Shown here: one piece after another, positions 41,499 to 53,723 of the stretch
How the letters are laid out: the number at the start of each line of letters is the position of its first letter
How positions within the stretch are numbered: the stretch's first letter is position 1
From: Chaenocephalus aceratus
Lineage: Eukaryota > Chordata > Actinopteri > Perciformes > Channichthyidae
Length of the DNA: 64,000 nucleotides
Direction of reading: 5' to 3'
Assembly: GCA_023974075.1 (NCBI GenBank)
Contig: CM043807.1
Coordinates: forward strand, 8,237,676-8,301,675
Position numbers and translations under genes: made by a program
Notes under the pieces: generated by a model
What the model saw: only the letters and a program-made list of their open reading frames with translations
The model's database searches: none
Told to the model about the DNA's origin: nothing

Positions 41499-41563
41499 TG
41501 ATCTCAACATGCTGTCCGATTCTGACGGTTCTGATCACCTGGATTTCCAGGAGCACAGCAAAG
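41499..41563 (+). CDS. pclo: piccolo exon after PDZ
   Basis: 65 nt, phase 2 in, phase 1 out. Encodes DLNMLSDSDGSDHLDFQEHS, matching mammalian DLNMLSDSENSQHLELHEP. Donor gtgagc. Confidence 0.95.
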
Positions 41564-42208
41564 GTGAGCTGCTGTATTTCTATAACTACACTTCATAATC
41601 CATCACTGCTTCTCACCTCTCTCCCTCACCACCATCCCTGTCTTCTCAGTATTTCCCAATTAACGTTTGTCTCTTGCAATTTCTAGACACTCTTGTCATA
41701 TCGCTTTCATTTACAATTCTCTCTTTTCTCGAGTTCAGCCACGCATTACTTGTGGCCTATTTTCCCCTTCTGCAACACGCCCCATTAGATTGTTGTCAGA
41801 ACTTCCCCACTGTAAAATTGTGTTATAAACTTGAATTTGGAGAAATACAATTATACTCTGTCTATAACATCTCACATCTGGCTAGCAGAGAACTCACAGC
41901 TCCATAGTTTCTTATTTGATTACTGGAATTATAACTGGACTTGTCTCCACACGATACATTTTACATTTATATTTAATTTAATATGCTATTCCTTCCACTG
42001 ACAGTCTAGCGATGTGTATCTTTCACTGTGAACCTGTATATTGTTTACCCCTTACTTCTGTTTTATCTTACATTTTGAGATGTTTCTATTTTATGTTTGT
42101 TTAATTTGTACTCTCTTTGTTCCCACATTGTGTGCAATACCTTGTTTTAAGATGCTGCTGTGACTACGATGTCAATCTTCTCTCCCATTGATGCTCCTGT
42201 GTGTCTAG
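41564..42208 (+). other. pclo: pclo intron
   Basis: Pyrimidine-rich noncoding sequence from gtgagc to tgtgtctag. Nothing recognised. Confidence 0.8.
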
Positions 42209-42387
42209 GTGACAGACCCCCCAGGTCTCCAGGTGTTGACCCTAAGCAGCTGGCGGCTGAGCTGCAGAAGGTGTCCCAGCAGCAGGCCCCTTCCTCCACC
42301 TCTTCCTCCGGCCTGCCCCCCACCACCTCCGCCACCTCCAGCCAGCCAGGATCTCCCTCCGTCAGCAAGAAACGCCACAGCAGCAAG
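42209..42387 (+). CDS. pclo: piccolo exon, [16 protein letters not shown]
   Basis: Phase 1 in. Encodes [20 protein letters not shown], a Ser/Pro/Thr stretch and [13 protein letters not shown], matching mammalian [20 protein letters not shown] and [14 protein letters not shown]. The end is uncertain: AAG|gcgagt at 42388 would be a GC-AG intron, whereas GGG|gtctgt at 42403 is a GT site that adds five residues. Both keep phase 0 with the next exon. The match to the mammalian SSK favours the first. Confidence 0.9.
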
Positions 42388-43418
42388 GCGAGTCCGGGGG
42401 GGGTCTGTTTGTCTTACAATAGATCGAGCTTCATAATGTTTTGGCTTACAGTATGGCCCTGAAGTGAAATATCAGTGGACTAATTACTTTTTGGCTACTG
42501 CATAGTGTCCTGTTTATTTTCCCGGTTCGAACATTACGTTTGGGGAACACATGTTGTGCATACCTAGTACTATTTTGTCTATCAATACAATATTGAGAGG
42601 GTTACTTTAAAAAGATGTAGTCCGTTACTACTGTAGATAACCCTGTAAATATAATTAGTAACCTAATCTGAGTAACAAAATATAAAAGTAATGTATCCTG
42701 ATTACTTTCCGTTACTTTCGGATTACCTCAATATCAAATGCACTGCAAATAATTAAAAGACAAAGAAATATCAATAAGATTGTACTTACAGTGTAAGTGT
42801 ATTATGTAAGACAACAGAACACCTCAGAAAGGAAGAAACCAAGATATTTAGGTTAAAAGATGTGTCCTCTTATAGGACAGGCCTACAGAATAGTATAGTT
42901 TACAAATGCATTTTTGTTTAATAAATCAGGTGTTCACCAACTGCATTTGAAAATAGATATTTAAAATAAAGAAATTAGCCTAAATGAAGACTAAAAAGAA
43001 TAATCTAGCAGTCTGTCTACCTATAATATATATTTTTTTATTTTGAAATATATTGTAACATTGTAATCCTGTTTGTTATCCCCTTTTTATTCAAATCTAT
43101 CAGTAATTTGATTACGCTTTATTTTTTTACTGCAAGGGAATACATTTAAAAAAATGTGTATCCTGATTACGTCATCTTGTTACATGTAATCCGTTACTCC
43201 CCAAGCCTGAACATGCCATTAAGAAATAAAATGCAAGAAATCCCAGTGCATTTTAGATGCACAACATTTTAATTTTACAAGTTCAACTTTAGTTCAGCCT
43301 CAAGCTCTGCATAAGGCACAGCACAGTCAGTACACAATGCACAGTGTGAACACCCACCAGTATCCACCTCCAGATTTCTGCTCGAGGCCTTCTAAGTGTG
43401 TTGCTTTATTTCTTACAG
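42388..43418 (+). other. pclo: pclo intron with a diverged repeat
   Basis: From about 42600 to 43206 the sequence is built of variants of gttactttccgttactttcg and the complementary aaaagtaatgtatcctgatt, resembling a dispersed fish DNA repeat with no clear ends. Ends in tttcttacag. Confidence 0.55.
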
Positions 43419-43469
43419 ACTGCAGAGGGAATGAAGACCCAGTCGCAGCCCGTCTCTGGAGAGATACAG
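43419..43469 (+). CDS. pclo: piccolo exon before C2A
   Basis: 51 nt, phase 0 on both sides. Encodes TAEGMKTQSQPVSGEIQ; SGEIQ aligns with mammalian TGEIQ immediately before the C2A domain. Being symmetric, it could be skipped without a frameshift. Confidence 0.9.
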
Positions 43470-44467
43470 GTCTGTGAAGCTCTGTCATGTTTAACTTCAA
43501 AGGATTATATGTGAGCAAAGTCGGTGATCACTTCCAGTTTTACTGTAAGCATTTTGGAAAACATTGAATCAACCCTCCTGTCGTGTTCGGGTCAAATCTG
43601 ACCAATTTACTTTCATCAATCATAATGATTGTGTTTGACATTCGGTTGCTCAAGACCTTATGAGTCCTCCATATTAGGATTTGAATTTGCTGATCACCAC
43701 TTTCATTGAAGTGGTTTAGTCAACTGTGTATCACCTGTAGTGTTCCCGGTCAAAAAGGCCTGCCATAGAAAATGAATGGTTAACCCTAGATCAGGGGTGT
43801 CAAACTCAAGGCCCGGGGGCCAAATCCGGCCCGCGACTTCATTTCATGCGGCCCCTCAAGAGATTGCAAAGAATATTATACGGTTACATGCCGATTTACA
43901 GAAGCACGTTGCCCATAAACTACATATCCCACAATGCATCTCAAATTTGACTTTTTTCTCAGAACTTGACTTTTTTTTCTTCAAAATATTAATTTTTTCT
44001 TAGGATTTGCCTTTTTCTCATAATTAGATTTTTTAAATCATTTTGTAACATTCTCAGTGAAGAGACTTGCAATGATTTTCCCTAGACTTCTGCTTTCAGA
44101 CGTAGTTAATTATGAAGTTATTACCCTATCCGATAATAATCCAATACAGAGGCAATGATGTAATATAATTAGGGCTGTCAGTCGATTAAAATATTTAATC
44201 GCGATTAATCGCATGATTGTCCATAGTTAATCGCGATTAATCGCAAATTAATCGCACATTTTTTATCTGTTCTAAATGTACCTTAGAGGAATATATTTTT
44301 TTTAATACTCTTATCAACATATGAGTGGACAAATATGCTTTATGCTAATGTTTATTATCATTTGAACAATGACAAATATTCTATATTAAACACATAACCT
44401 CTGAACATTACAAATATTCGCCTCAATTCAACCTGGAACCTCTCTCATACAATACAAATGGGGTGGG

Positions 44468-44502
<35 letters not shown>

Positions 44503-44530
44503 CGCGCGCGCGTGTATATGTGTGTGTGTG
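44468..44530 (+). repeat. (GT)n microsatellite, interrupted
   Basis: GT run with GC-rich interruption (gcgcgcgcg) and a tgtatatg break. Confidence 0.97.
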
Positions 44531-44806
44531 TTGGATCGTTGGAGCTATGTGCAACTCAAGGCATATGCTCGAACGGGAGCTGCCTGGACGCTGCAATCAT
44601 GTTGCTGCAATCATGAGTGTGCTGACTTCTCCTACAATGTCCCGCTGTCTGGCTTCCTGCATAAAGTCAAGTGCTCGGTGCAGTTGTGGCGAAATGTCGC
44701 GACTCTGTTTTCATTTAAACAGCTCCTTATATCCGTTAGCGCAGCTAGCTAGCACCAGATGCTAACAACAACAATGCACGTAAGGTCTCTCTCTCGCTCG
44801 CTCGGG

Positions 44807-44966
<160 letters not shown>

Positions 44967-45653
44967 CCGGTCCTCCCGATGGCCAGTCGGTGCCTGCCGG
45001 TGAGCGTGGAAGTGTGGTCTGCCATGCCACAAGCGGGCGGCAGGAGCGGGGCTGTCAGCAGATGGTATTTTAAACTCGATGCGCTCTTGAAACTACGGGG
45101 CGGTCGAGGAAAAAAAATACACATGCGTTAATCGCGTTAAAATAATTAGTGGCGTTAATTTTTTTTAACAGCCCTAAATATAATACATTATTTTATATAT
45201 ATTAAATATTTATATATATATTTTGATATATAGTCTTAAAGTTACAACCGGCCCTTTGAGTGCAACCATAATGCTGATCTGGCCCGCGAAGAAAATTGAG
45301 TTTGACACCCCTGCCCTAGATCATCCATCAAATAGTACACACCCACAAATCGACAGTTTTTTAGAATACATTTTCAGTGTTCTTTGTATATTCACTGCAG
45401 TTATAAGTATACACCAGTAGTCTCAGACATTGTTTAGAGCTTAAAAGAGTGGTAAATAAAATATGCTGGTAATGAATGGTTTTTGTGTTAATGGAAGAGC
45501 AGTTAAAACAGACCGGCAAAAGACACCAAAGTAAGAGGGAGAAACAAACACAACAGGAGGGTACAATAAATGAAGGAAATGCGGTTTTATTCCATTGATT
45601 CTCGCACCGAATGCATTTCAATCCATTGTAATCCAATATGTTTCTATTTGCAG

Positions 45654-45784
45654 CTTCAAATCCACTACGACAAGCAGCTTGGCAACTTGATCGTTCATGT
45701 CCTGCAGGCCAGAAACCTTGCTGCGCGGGACAACAATGGCTACTCCGACCCGTTTGTTAAAGTGTATCTCCTTCCAGGGAGAGG
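45654..45784 (+). CDS. pclo: piccolo C2A domain, exon 1
   Basis: 131 nt, phase 0 in, phase 2 out. Encodes [20 protein letters not shown], then [20 protein letters not shown] and PGRG. The loop-1 aspartates (RDNNGYSDP) that bind calcium are present. Donor gtgagt. Confidence 0.97.
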
Positions 45785-47826
45785 GTGAGTCAAGGGTTTG
45801 GAACCTGCAGTCACACCTAAAGTAGTTCAGAACAGGAACATCAGTTTAGGATGTGAACGAGAAAGATGTTTTCACTTGTGTTAATCTAGAGAGAAATGTG
45901 TAAGATGTGACATCGTCTTTCAGTCACTGTACCTGCTAAGATAAGCCCAGTGATATACAGGCTATAAAGGCAGCCAGTTTGTAAAGCTCAAACCTAATTT
46001 CCATTCATTTTCAAATCGATTTACAATTGATTTTGGCTTACCATGACATCTTTCAATGTACAGCACATGACCTTTCTTTGGTATCAATTCCAAAACACTG
46101 CACATCATCACATGTTTTTATTATGTATCCAGGGATGTAATGTGATATGAACTCCTTATGATGGGACTCATCGGCCCTTGACACAAACATTATGTAAAAT
46201 ATATGAGGTGTGTTCTTGAGTTGACGTCGCCCATGTTAATACGAGTTCTACTGTAGGTGTAAGTGCAGTCAAAATCAATAGCTCTCATATTTACTTGCAA
46301 TACGATCCACACATCCCATAAGTCTAGGCCTGCTGTTCTCACCGTGATTGCGCTGTAATGTAATTGACTCTCCCACCTTCTCTGCTGTTCGAGCTCCCCG
46401 GAGAGAGGCTTTTTCCCTGGGATCGTTTCAGATAAAAGCAATAATGTTCAGCTGTGGGCTTTGCAGCCGCCACTCAGAAATTGCACTGTGGGTTTTAAAC
46501 AGAGTAAGGGTTACTTTAAAGGGGCTGGTAGAGTGATACGCACAAGCTGCACATACGCCCTTCTGAGAGTGGTTGTAGAAATACACACTTAGTCTCATGT
46601 GGGCCAACACTTGTGTATATGCTATATGTGTGCATACATGGACAAGATCACAGCTTTTAAGTTGCATCACAGATATCCTGGCAAAGATATGGAGCTGCTG
46701 CTGCAATGAAACAGGTGGTTTTATAGAGGGAAATGGTTGTTTTGGCTAAAGTAATACACATTAACAGTGTCGATAAAGTTGGCATTATGGTTCTCCAGGC
46801 TGCGCGGGTCTCGTTGAAATATGTGTATTTAAAACCTGTATCACGCCAGCCAACCTCAATGAAGTCAGTTAACATAGAAGTAATCCTCAGATGGAATCAT
46901 TGTTCACCCCTGAACAGTGTAAACAAACCACTTTATCCAAGAAAGTACATTACCATGCAGTCTGAAAGAATACATGTGTATCCCCTTTCACTTTTACCAG
47001 GAAAGTAGTAATGTCTCCATTGTAACCGAGGTTATGAGACATGATCTAAAGTCTTTGAAAAGTAAAATACTTGTCAGTAGGGCAGAGACATCATTTTCAC
47101 CATACACATTTTGGATAAATACTACTTTTAACTTGACACGGTAATGTTTAGTAAACTCACAAGACACTTTTGGCTAACAAAGTACGTAAACATAAAGTAC
47201 ATTTTATTTTGTTTTTACATGCTAACCAACCAATCAGAATCGGTTGTATTACCAAGTAGGTTTACACGAGGACTTTGCTTTGATATGAGTGGTGCATACA
47301 AAGACACGGAAGGAAGAATACAGAGCAAAAAACAGTACTATGATAAAAGATATTTTAGGATTATTACAACTATACTGTACAGTAAAGTCAAATAAAATAT
47401 AACAAATACTATTTTCAAAGTGGAGAGCAGTACAGATTTAAAAGGAGGTAGTGTGGAGCAGAAATGTGCAACATGTTGTTCAGGATTTACAATATTAAAA
47501 AGAACAAGATAGTGTTCTCAAGATTATTACAATGCTTCCACTTTCCACAGTTTCATGAGCAGCAGATCTCCATTATGGTTGCCAATGGATGCGTCGCATC
47601 ACACAACTCATAACACGACAACACACACTCAATCCCCCACTGCAGGCAGCACACCACAGACCCCCGCTCTCGGCCCCTTTTCTAAACACAACTTCTAAAT
47701 CACACACTTAACCTAAATCTACAGTCCCTCCCCACGTACACGCGGACACTCTCTGAACCCCCCCCACCTCTGACTATTGTTTCTGTATGTTGTTCTCTAT
47801 ATTTAATGCATGCTGGACCCTCTCAG
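45785..47826 (+). other. pclo: pclo intron inside C2A
   Basis: Noncoding sequence from gtgagt to ctctcag. No mobile element with clear ends recognised. Confidence 0.65.
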
Positions 47827-47853
47827 TCAGGTCATGGTTGTCCAGAACGCCAG
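47827..47853 (+). CDS. pclo: 27-nt C2A microexon (cassette)
   Basis: Flanked by ctctcag and gtatgt. Phase 2 on both sides, so inclusion adds exactly nine residues (QVMVVQNA plus a Ser completed by the next exon). Mammalian piccolo has the same nine residues, alternatively spliced, and the insert changes calcium affinity and dimerisation of C2A (known). Skipping here joins GRG directly to AENKRR in frame. Confidence 0.95.
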
Positions 47854-48889
47854 GTATGTGACTTGACCATTTTGATACTTTTGGTTCTGTTTTGAAATTC
47901 GGTGGTCAGTTTGGTGAAGGTAGCAACACATCCAAATTGTTTTCTAACTAATCTGAAGCTTTTGGATACAAATCAGTTCAACTAACTCCCTTAAATTGTG
48001 CATTTCCCCCAGTCCCCTATTCTCATGATACTCCACTCACCTTAAAGCAAGGAGTTGAATCCCTTAATATTAACATCTTCCCTTTTCTTTAACATAACAT
48101 AAATAAACGTATGATCCAAGCTAACTTCTGCGTGTTCCCGGTCTGTCTTTGTTCCCAACCATTGTAATTTGATATCCAAACATTGACCCCTTTAGTTTGT
48201 CCTTGTTTTGTGAATAAAACCATCAGTAATGTCCTACACCGTGCCATGACATCGTCCTGTACCCTTGATGCCCCGCCACATTCAATACACACTCCATTGT
48301 TTTCCTATGCAGTCCTTATTCATCCCATTATTTTCCAATATACATTAGATTGTCCTTGTCTTTACCAAACTAACTCTTACAGACTTACTAATATCCTACA
48401 CTCTTATATTAAACCCTACACACTGCAAAAAAACATCCATTGAACAAGTCATTTATTTTACTCCAGTGGGTCTGATAAAAAAAAATGTTTCTCCTCAAAA
48501 CAGGTGAATAAAAGTCAGTAAAGTCAGATTATGCTTTTGTTTCTTTTGAGGATACAATTGTGTTACTAGTGGCACCAAACAATAAAAAGATTCAAGCTCT
48601 CTCTACCATACTGGCATACAATTTCACTTGTTTTAGGACTTCGACATTTTATGGGACTAAATGACTTGATTGACATCAAAATGGACTTTTTTGCAGCGTG
48701 CCCTGACATCATACCTGCCTTTCATGCACGTAGGCTCATACATTGTTGTCGTCCGAACAATGTGCATCACCTTCATTCTCTCCCTTCTTCTGTCTACATT
48801 GTGCCCGGCGTATTGTGGTGGTTTCACTCTCCTGCAGGGCTCCGGCATGTTTCTGACCGAGTGTGTCTTGTTGTGATGTGTTCCCTCAG
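47854..48889 (+). other. pclo: pclo intron inside C2A
   Basis: gtatgt to ttccctcag; T-rich, no recognised element. Confidence 0.7.
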
Positions 48890-48983
48890 TGCTGAAAACA
48901 AGAGGAGGTCCAAACACGCAGGCAAGAGTCTCAACCCCGAGTGGAACCAGACTGTCATCTATAAAAACATCCACCTGGAGCAA
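48890..48983 (+). CDS. pclo: piccolo C2A domain, exon 3
   Basis: 94 nt, phase 2 in, phase 0 out. Encodes [20 protein letters not shown] then [11 protein letters not shown], the conserved SLNPEWNQ strand of C2 domains. Donor gtatgt. Confidence 0.97.
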
Positions 48984-49213
48984 GTATGTCTTCATACAGA
49001 TGTTTCTGTTACGCATAGCTGCACCAGTCAATGTTCAGGAAGTCATGGTGCAGAACAAGTTGTAAAAACACAAAATGACAGCATTTTTTGTACTGACTTT
49101 ATCTTAAACTCAATGTTTTTTTGAATTGCCACAAAGATTATTATGTGCAAGAATCAAAGATCAAATGCCAAACTCCCATTTGCTAAATATAACATCTCTG
49201 CATCACTCTATTG

Positions 49214-49553
49214 CAGTGTTTCTCAAACTCTTTCATACCAAGGACCACTTAACCAATTAAAAAACACTCGCGGACCACCTAACTCCACAAATATCCAAAA
49301 ACACATTGTTTTTCTAGAACTGATTACAAATCGCCTGAAAATGCTACAAACAGGTGGCAACATGTGTGACGAAGGTGTTGCGCTGGGCTATATCATGTAA
49401 TTGAAAGTGAAACTTAAGCTCGCTCCATTGCGGAGATATTCCCGCGAGAGTGCGGACAACTTAAATAGATTAATTAATTTAAAATGTGAAATGTTACCAA
49501 TATACTCACGGACCACTAGGGGGCGCTCACGGACCACACTTTGAGAAGCACTG
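49214..49553. mobile_element. hAT MITE, 340 bp
   Basis: Ends CAGTGTTTCTCAAACTC and TTTGAGAAGCACTG are inverted repeats. Flanked by perfect 8-bp duplications ctctattg at 49206-49213 and 49554-49561. The body repeats cggaccac motifs. It lies in the intron between two C2A exons. Confidence 0.93.
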
Positions 49554-49925
49554 CTCTATTGTGTAGTATGCTTTGTATACCTCAATATTCAGTGAAGGCA
49601 CAAAAAGAGACCTCACATTAGGCCAAGTTTGATATAAAAATGATAAAATGACATGTATCTGTGCTGGCATGCTGACTAGCATTGTGGCCTTTGGTTTGAG
49701 TAGAGCAGATGGATATGCCATTGGGATTTAATGAAATCATGCTGGATCCCATTTAGATTCATTGGACCCATATCAATCACAGTCAATTCTGGACTTCTGC
49801 TAGCTGTTTTTTTTTAGCTGCTGAATGTCCAGTCTCACTTTAAGCCCAGATCATATGTTCTTTCTCCAAGGTCAATTATGTCGGCCAGGAAAACTTTTCA
49901 TTAACTTTATATGTGTGTGTATCAG

Positions 49926-49997
49926 CTGAGGAAGAAGACGCTGGAAGTGAGCGTGTGGGACTACGACAAGTGCTCCTCTAATGACTTCTTAGGAGAG
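49926..49997 (+). CDS. pclo: piccolo C2A domain, exon 4
   Basis: 72 nt, phase 0 on both sides. Encodes [20 protein letters not shown] then FLGE; WDYDxxSSND supplies the loop-3 calcium-binding aspartates. Donor gtaaac. Confidence 0.97.
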
Positions 49998-50076
49998 GTA
50001 AACCTGTTTTCACTCAGGTCATTTTTGCACCATGGGTGTAGGCGCATGTCCGTTAACCTGCCGAGTTTGTTCCCAG

Positions 50077-50323
50077 GTTCTTATCGACCTGTCCAACACA
50101 GTCCAGCTGGACAACGTCCCGCAGTGGCACCCCCTGAAGGAGCAGAGCGAGGGGGACCACCACCGGCGCTCCCACTCAGGACAGAGCCGCCACTCCTCCT
50201 CTAAACCCTCCTCCCAGCACTCCTCCCCTAAAACCGCCGTCTCCGAACACGACAATCAGGATTCTCCCAAATCATCTGTCATCAAGAGCCGAAGCCACGG
50301 GATATTTCCAGATCCGGCCAAGG
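50077..50323 (+). CDS. pclo: piccolo exon: end of C2A and Ser/His-rich linker
   Basis: 247 nt, phase 0 in, phase 1 out. Starts [20 protein letters not shown], the last strand of C2A, then a Ser/His-rich linker and [17 protein letters not shown], identical in kind to mammals. The preceding intron is only 79 nt. Confidence 0.96.
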
Positions 50324-50868
50324 GTAGGACACGATGAAATTCCTTCAGCTGCTTGACCTTATCACCCCCTAACAACCGTCTGTACTCCTCTAGTACTGCT
50401 ACCTCTCTCTACTTCTACTCTCTTCCTGTCACTTCTTCTCTCGCCTGTCCTCCCACTATCTCTGTATCTACTTTCTGTCCACCTGTGTCTACTAGCACCG
50501 TCCTATGCTCATTTATGCACACCCATCATAGCTTTAGCTTCATGCTTTTTTGCTTTCTCATGGTCTGTGTTCTTGGTTGCCATGATGTCACCCAGCTCAG
50601 AGGCCTAGCCTTAGCTCCCCTCTATCTCTCCCCTAACACAGAGGGCAGCATGGCCGTGGAAGGTTTTGAATGCTCCCCTAATTTAGAGAAATAACCATCA
50701 AATGTAATGAGGCTGTTTGAAGAGCATATACTTTAATATACAGTTACCATGCTGTGCTACCTTTCCCAGCTACTTATTCACCACAGGTGTGAATAAAAAG
50801 TAAACCTCTAACTTCTCTAAAGTAAAAGGTAGTTTTTTTTGGTAATTTGGTGAATCTGGTTGTTTTAG
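50324..50868 (+). other. pclo: pclo intron
   Basis: gtagga to tgttttag, pyrimidine-rich at the start. Read-through stops at once (TGA at 50335). No element recognised. Confidence 0.8.
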
Positions 50869-51126
50869 ACACGCAGGTGCCAACTCTCGAGAAATCTCAC
50901 AGTAGCCCTGGCACATCGAAGCCTTCCCCGTCCGAGGGCCAGAGCCAAAGGCACGGACACAGGGAACACTCTCGCTTGCACGGCGCTTCACACTCCGGCA
51001 AAAGTGCCACGCGGCACCACCATCAGGACAGCGGCACTGGAAGCGGTGGAGGTGCTGCCATAGCAACAGCCGCTGCCTCGCAGCAGCCACAGCAGCCGCC
51101 GCCGCCGCCGCAACGCCTCCAACCAA
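50869..51126 (+). CDS. pclo: piccolo linker exon with alternative short C-terminus
   Basis: 258 nt to the donor CCAA|gtaaac, phase 1 on both sides. Encodes DTQVPTLEKSHSSPGTSKPS and a His/Ser/Gly/Ala/Pro-rich tail ending QRLQP. Splicing gives QPTRSS with the next exon (mammals: QPTKPP). Without splicing the frame reads SKPRRK and stops at 51144-51146, producing a protein that lacks C2B; short C2B-less isoforms are known in mammals. An AATAAA (51142-51147) overlaps that stop codon. Confidence 0.93.
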
Positions 51127-53306
51127 GTAAACCAAGACGCAAATAAAGCCTACGCAGCATGGCCTCCTCGCACTCATCCACCTTCTGTTATTTTACTTTG
51201 TTCCTTCAGTTTCCTTTTCTGTTTTCGGTTTCCCTCACCCTTAACACAAGTCTGGTCCTCTCCCACGTCGTACTCACAGTGTGTCCACCTCTCACCGCTT
51301 CTCTGCTGTGTGTACTCACAAGTGTGTGGAGCAAGCACCTCACCTGTACTGTAGCACATCTGACCTTCCTACTAAGTTTGACCCTTTTTAATTAACCCAA
51401 AGAGGCGTAATGGTTGCTGATCGAGGCCAATTCTACCTACTTACAAAAGCAAACAGGCTATAGGCTAAATCCTTATTTATCTAATGCTCTTTTAAATATA
51501 AACATAAATAGGTTTAAACATTTGTTTTGTTTTGAAGGGTGATTGAAATACTCTTTAACCTTGACATAGGATGAGCAGAAGTATGACAGTCATAAAAAAA
51601 AATGAAATCTAAAGTAGATTAGCAGGACATGATCTAAAGGCAAATCTGACAATTATGTCGTAGCACAAAAACATCTCAAGCTCTCTCAAAAATACTGAAT
51701 AAATGACTTTGACTTTGTGGCAAAAGTTCAATTATTGGAGTAGAGTTTCCACTTCCAAGAGAGTTTATATCACCACTAAGCAGGGATATCTTTTGGATGT
51801 CTTTATCCAAGCAGTAAAACAGAAGAAAGTCCCAGCCCCTCCCCAAACTATCATTAACCTCTTTTGGTAGTCTTTTGTTTGGTTTTGAGTTATTCCCTTG
51901 CTCTGAACAAACATCAACCAGCTCCTCCACTGAGATGGCTGTGCATGCAGTCCGCTAACCCCCCCCCCCCCCCCCCCTTTCTGGTTTGAACAACTATGCG
52001 ACTCACACTGCACCTCAGTAGATGCTGCACACCCCGCCTCCTAGTGACATGCAGGAGGGGCGAATGTGCACCGCACACTGTGGCTGCATGTGATGTGACA
52101 GTCAAGCTGGTTTCCATGGTGAAGATAAACCGCTCTCTGAATCTCCATCTCGCTCCTCCCTCCTTCCATCTTAAACGTCGACCCCATGACCTTTGTTTCC
52201 TGGCGTTGACCTCCCTGACACCTGACCTGCCGAAAAACAAACAGGCCAACGAGGCCGCCTCTCTCTGAGGCAGCAGAGGCACAGCGTAGCGGGCGTGCTC
52301 ACCATTCAGACAGCGCAGTCCGATTGGCTGCCTGCCCTGCCAGCCGTCGTCTCGGCCAATGGGAGCAGAGCAGACGGCAGACACCTGACCCTCGGGAAAG
52401 CCGTGTCGGAAGAGAGGCCGCAGAGCATCGGAGGTGAGAGTTCCCCCCAGTCTCCTCGCAGGGGGAGAGTGAAACATGAGATGCTACTAACGCACACCTG
52501 CAGAAAGAGAGTCTCATATTAAGAGCCAGGGAGTCACCAGAGATCCATGCGGCGAGACACGCTTTCTTCACGGCCACCAACACAGTTCACGAGAACCAGG
52601 AAATGAATGTCTGTCTGATTCAACGTGCCACCCCCACGACCCCCCCCAGTGCTTCATTCCTCTGGTATTGACGACGTGTTGCGTGGCCTGACAGGAAAAC
52701 GTGTCGCCATGGATTCTGCTCTGCACCACATCCCACATCATTCATACTCTCCCACACTGCCTGGTCAAACATTTACTTCTCGAACATATTGCAAATAAAC
52801 AGGTTTTAAAAACAAATGTAGTACAATCTTAAACATCCTTTAAACTTTAATGATCTATATTTATTTGTAAGCTAAACTAATGCTAACATCGAGATTATTA
52901 TTAAAAGTTCATGTAAAAAACTAACATGTTAGCAGGGTCTACGTGCCTCTTGTGTGGTCTATTTGTGCATACACATATGTGATTTCTCTGGATGTATTTC
53001 TGTGTTTCATGTTAAAGCTTTAAATGTCTTGTCCATGTCTCAGAGAAAATGTTACACACTTTGTTCATGTGCTTCTTGCTAGTCAACATTGTTTCTGTGC
53101 TATTCATTACAGTCTTCTTTACTGTAAGTGTAAACAAAGCTCCCTGTTACAGATCATTTGAAGTATGAGGCTGATAATGATGGGTTTAGTTGCTACGGAC
53201 ATGAACTGATGCTTCTTGGACCTAGTTTTTACAATATTGGATCCGACAGAGGTGCCGTTTGTGTCCCTTCTCTTTGTGGTGATGGTGTGGTCGTGTCTCT
53301 GCACAG
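51127..53306 (+). other. pclo: pclo intron with GC-rich segment
   Basis: Begins gtaaac and ends tctgcacag. It contains a 19-base C run (51959-51977) and a GC-rich, CpG-containing stretch at about 52010-52560 with gattgg (52322) and ccaatggga (52357) boxes. No conserved coding sequence recognised. Confidence 0.65.
51142..51147 (+). terminator. pclo: candidate polyadenylation signal AATAAA for the short isoform
   Basis: The hexamer AATAAA overlaps the stop codon TAA of the read-through C-terminus. It would let a C2B-less transcript end just downstream. Function is inferred. Confidence 0.45.
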
Positions 53307-53448
53307 CTCGGTCCAGCTACAGATCCGGAGACGCCCCGGTCACAGCCGCCTCTCTGGACAGCGGCCTGAGCGGCAGCGCCTACAGCCTGCTGGACGAAGA
53401 AGGAGAGACAAACGAGGTGGACAGTGCCATCTTCCAGGTGCCACGATT
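53307..53448 (+). CDS. pclo: piccolo linker exon, Ser/Gly-rich
   Basis: 142 nt, phase 1 in, phase 2 out. Encodes RSSYRSGDAPVTAASLDSGL, SGSAYSLLDEEGETNE and FQVPR, corresponding to mammalian SSFGSGYSVDSEGSSSTAGE and TNLFPIPR. Acceptor tctgcacag, donor gtaagt. Confidence 0.9.
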
Positions 53449-53661
53449 GTAAGTCACCTTACTCAACACTATTTTTATTTTGTATTTAAATCTTTATTGT
53501 CACATTATACATGGCATTAACATGCTGGTTACAACAACATAACAATCATGTAACAATCCTAGTGATAGCTTTCCCTCAACAATTATTTTAAGCCTCAGTT
53601 TTTTGGATACATGTATTGTTTAGTTTTGTAAATTCCAGAACTTTGTTTCGTCTCTCTTTAG

Positions 53662-53723
53662 TGGAAAGATCCCCAATGGCACAGACGTGATGAAATCCTC
53701 ACTTGGACTCGGTGACACTGAAG
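53662..53723 (+). CDS. pclo: piccolo linker exon, GKIPNG
   Basis: 62 nt, phase 2 in, phase 1 out. Encodes GKIPNGTDVMKSSLGLGDTE, parallel to mammalian GKMGQNG...GVGLADTE. Confidence 0.92.
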
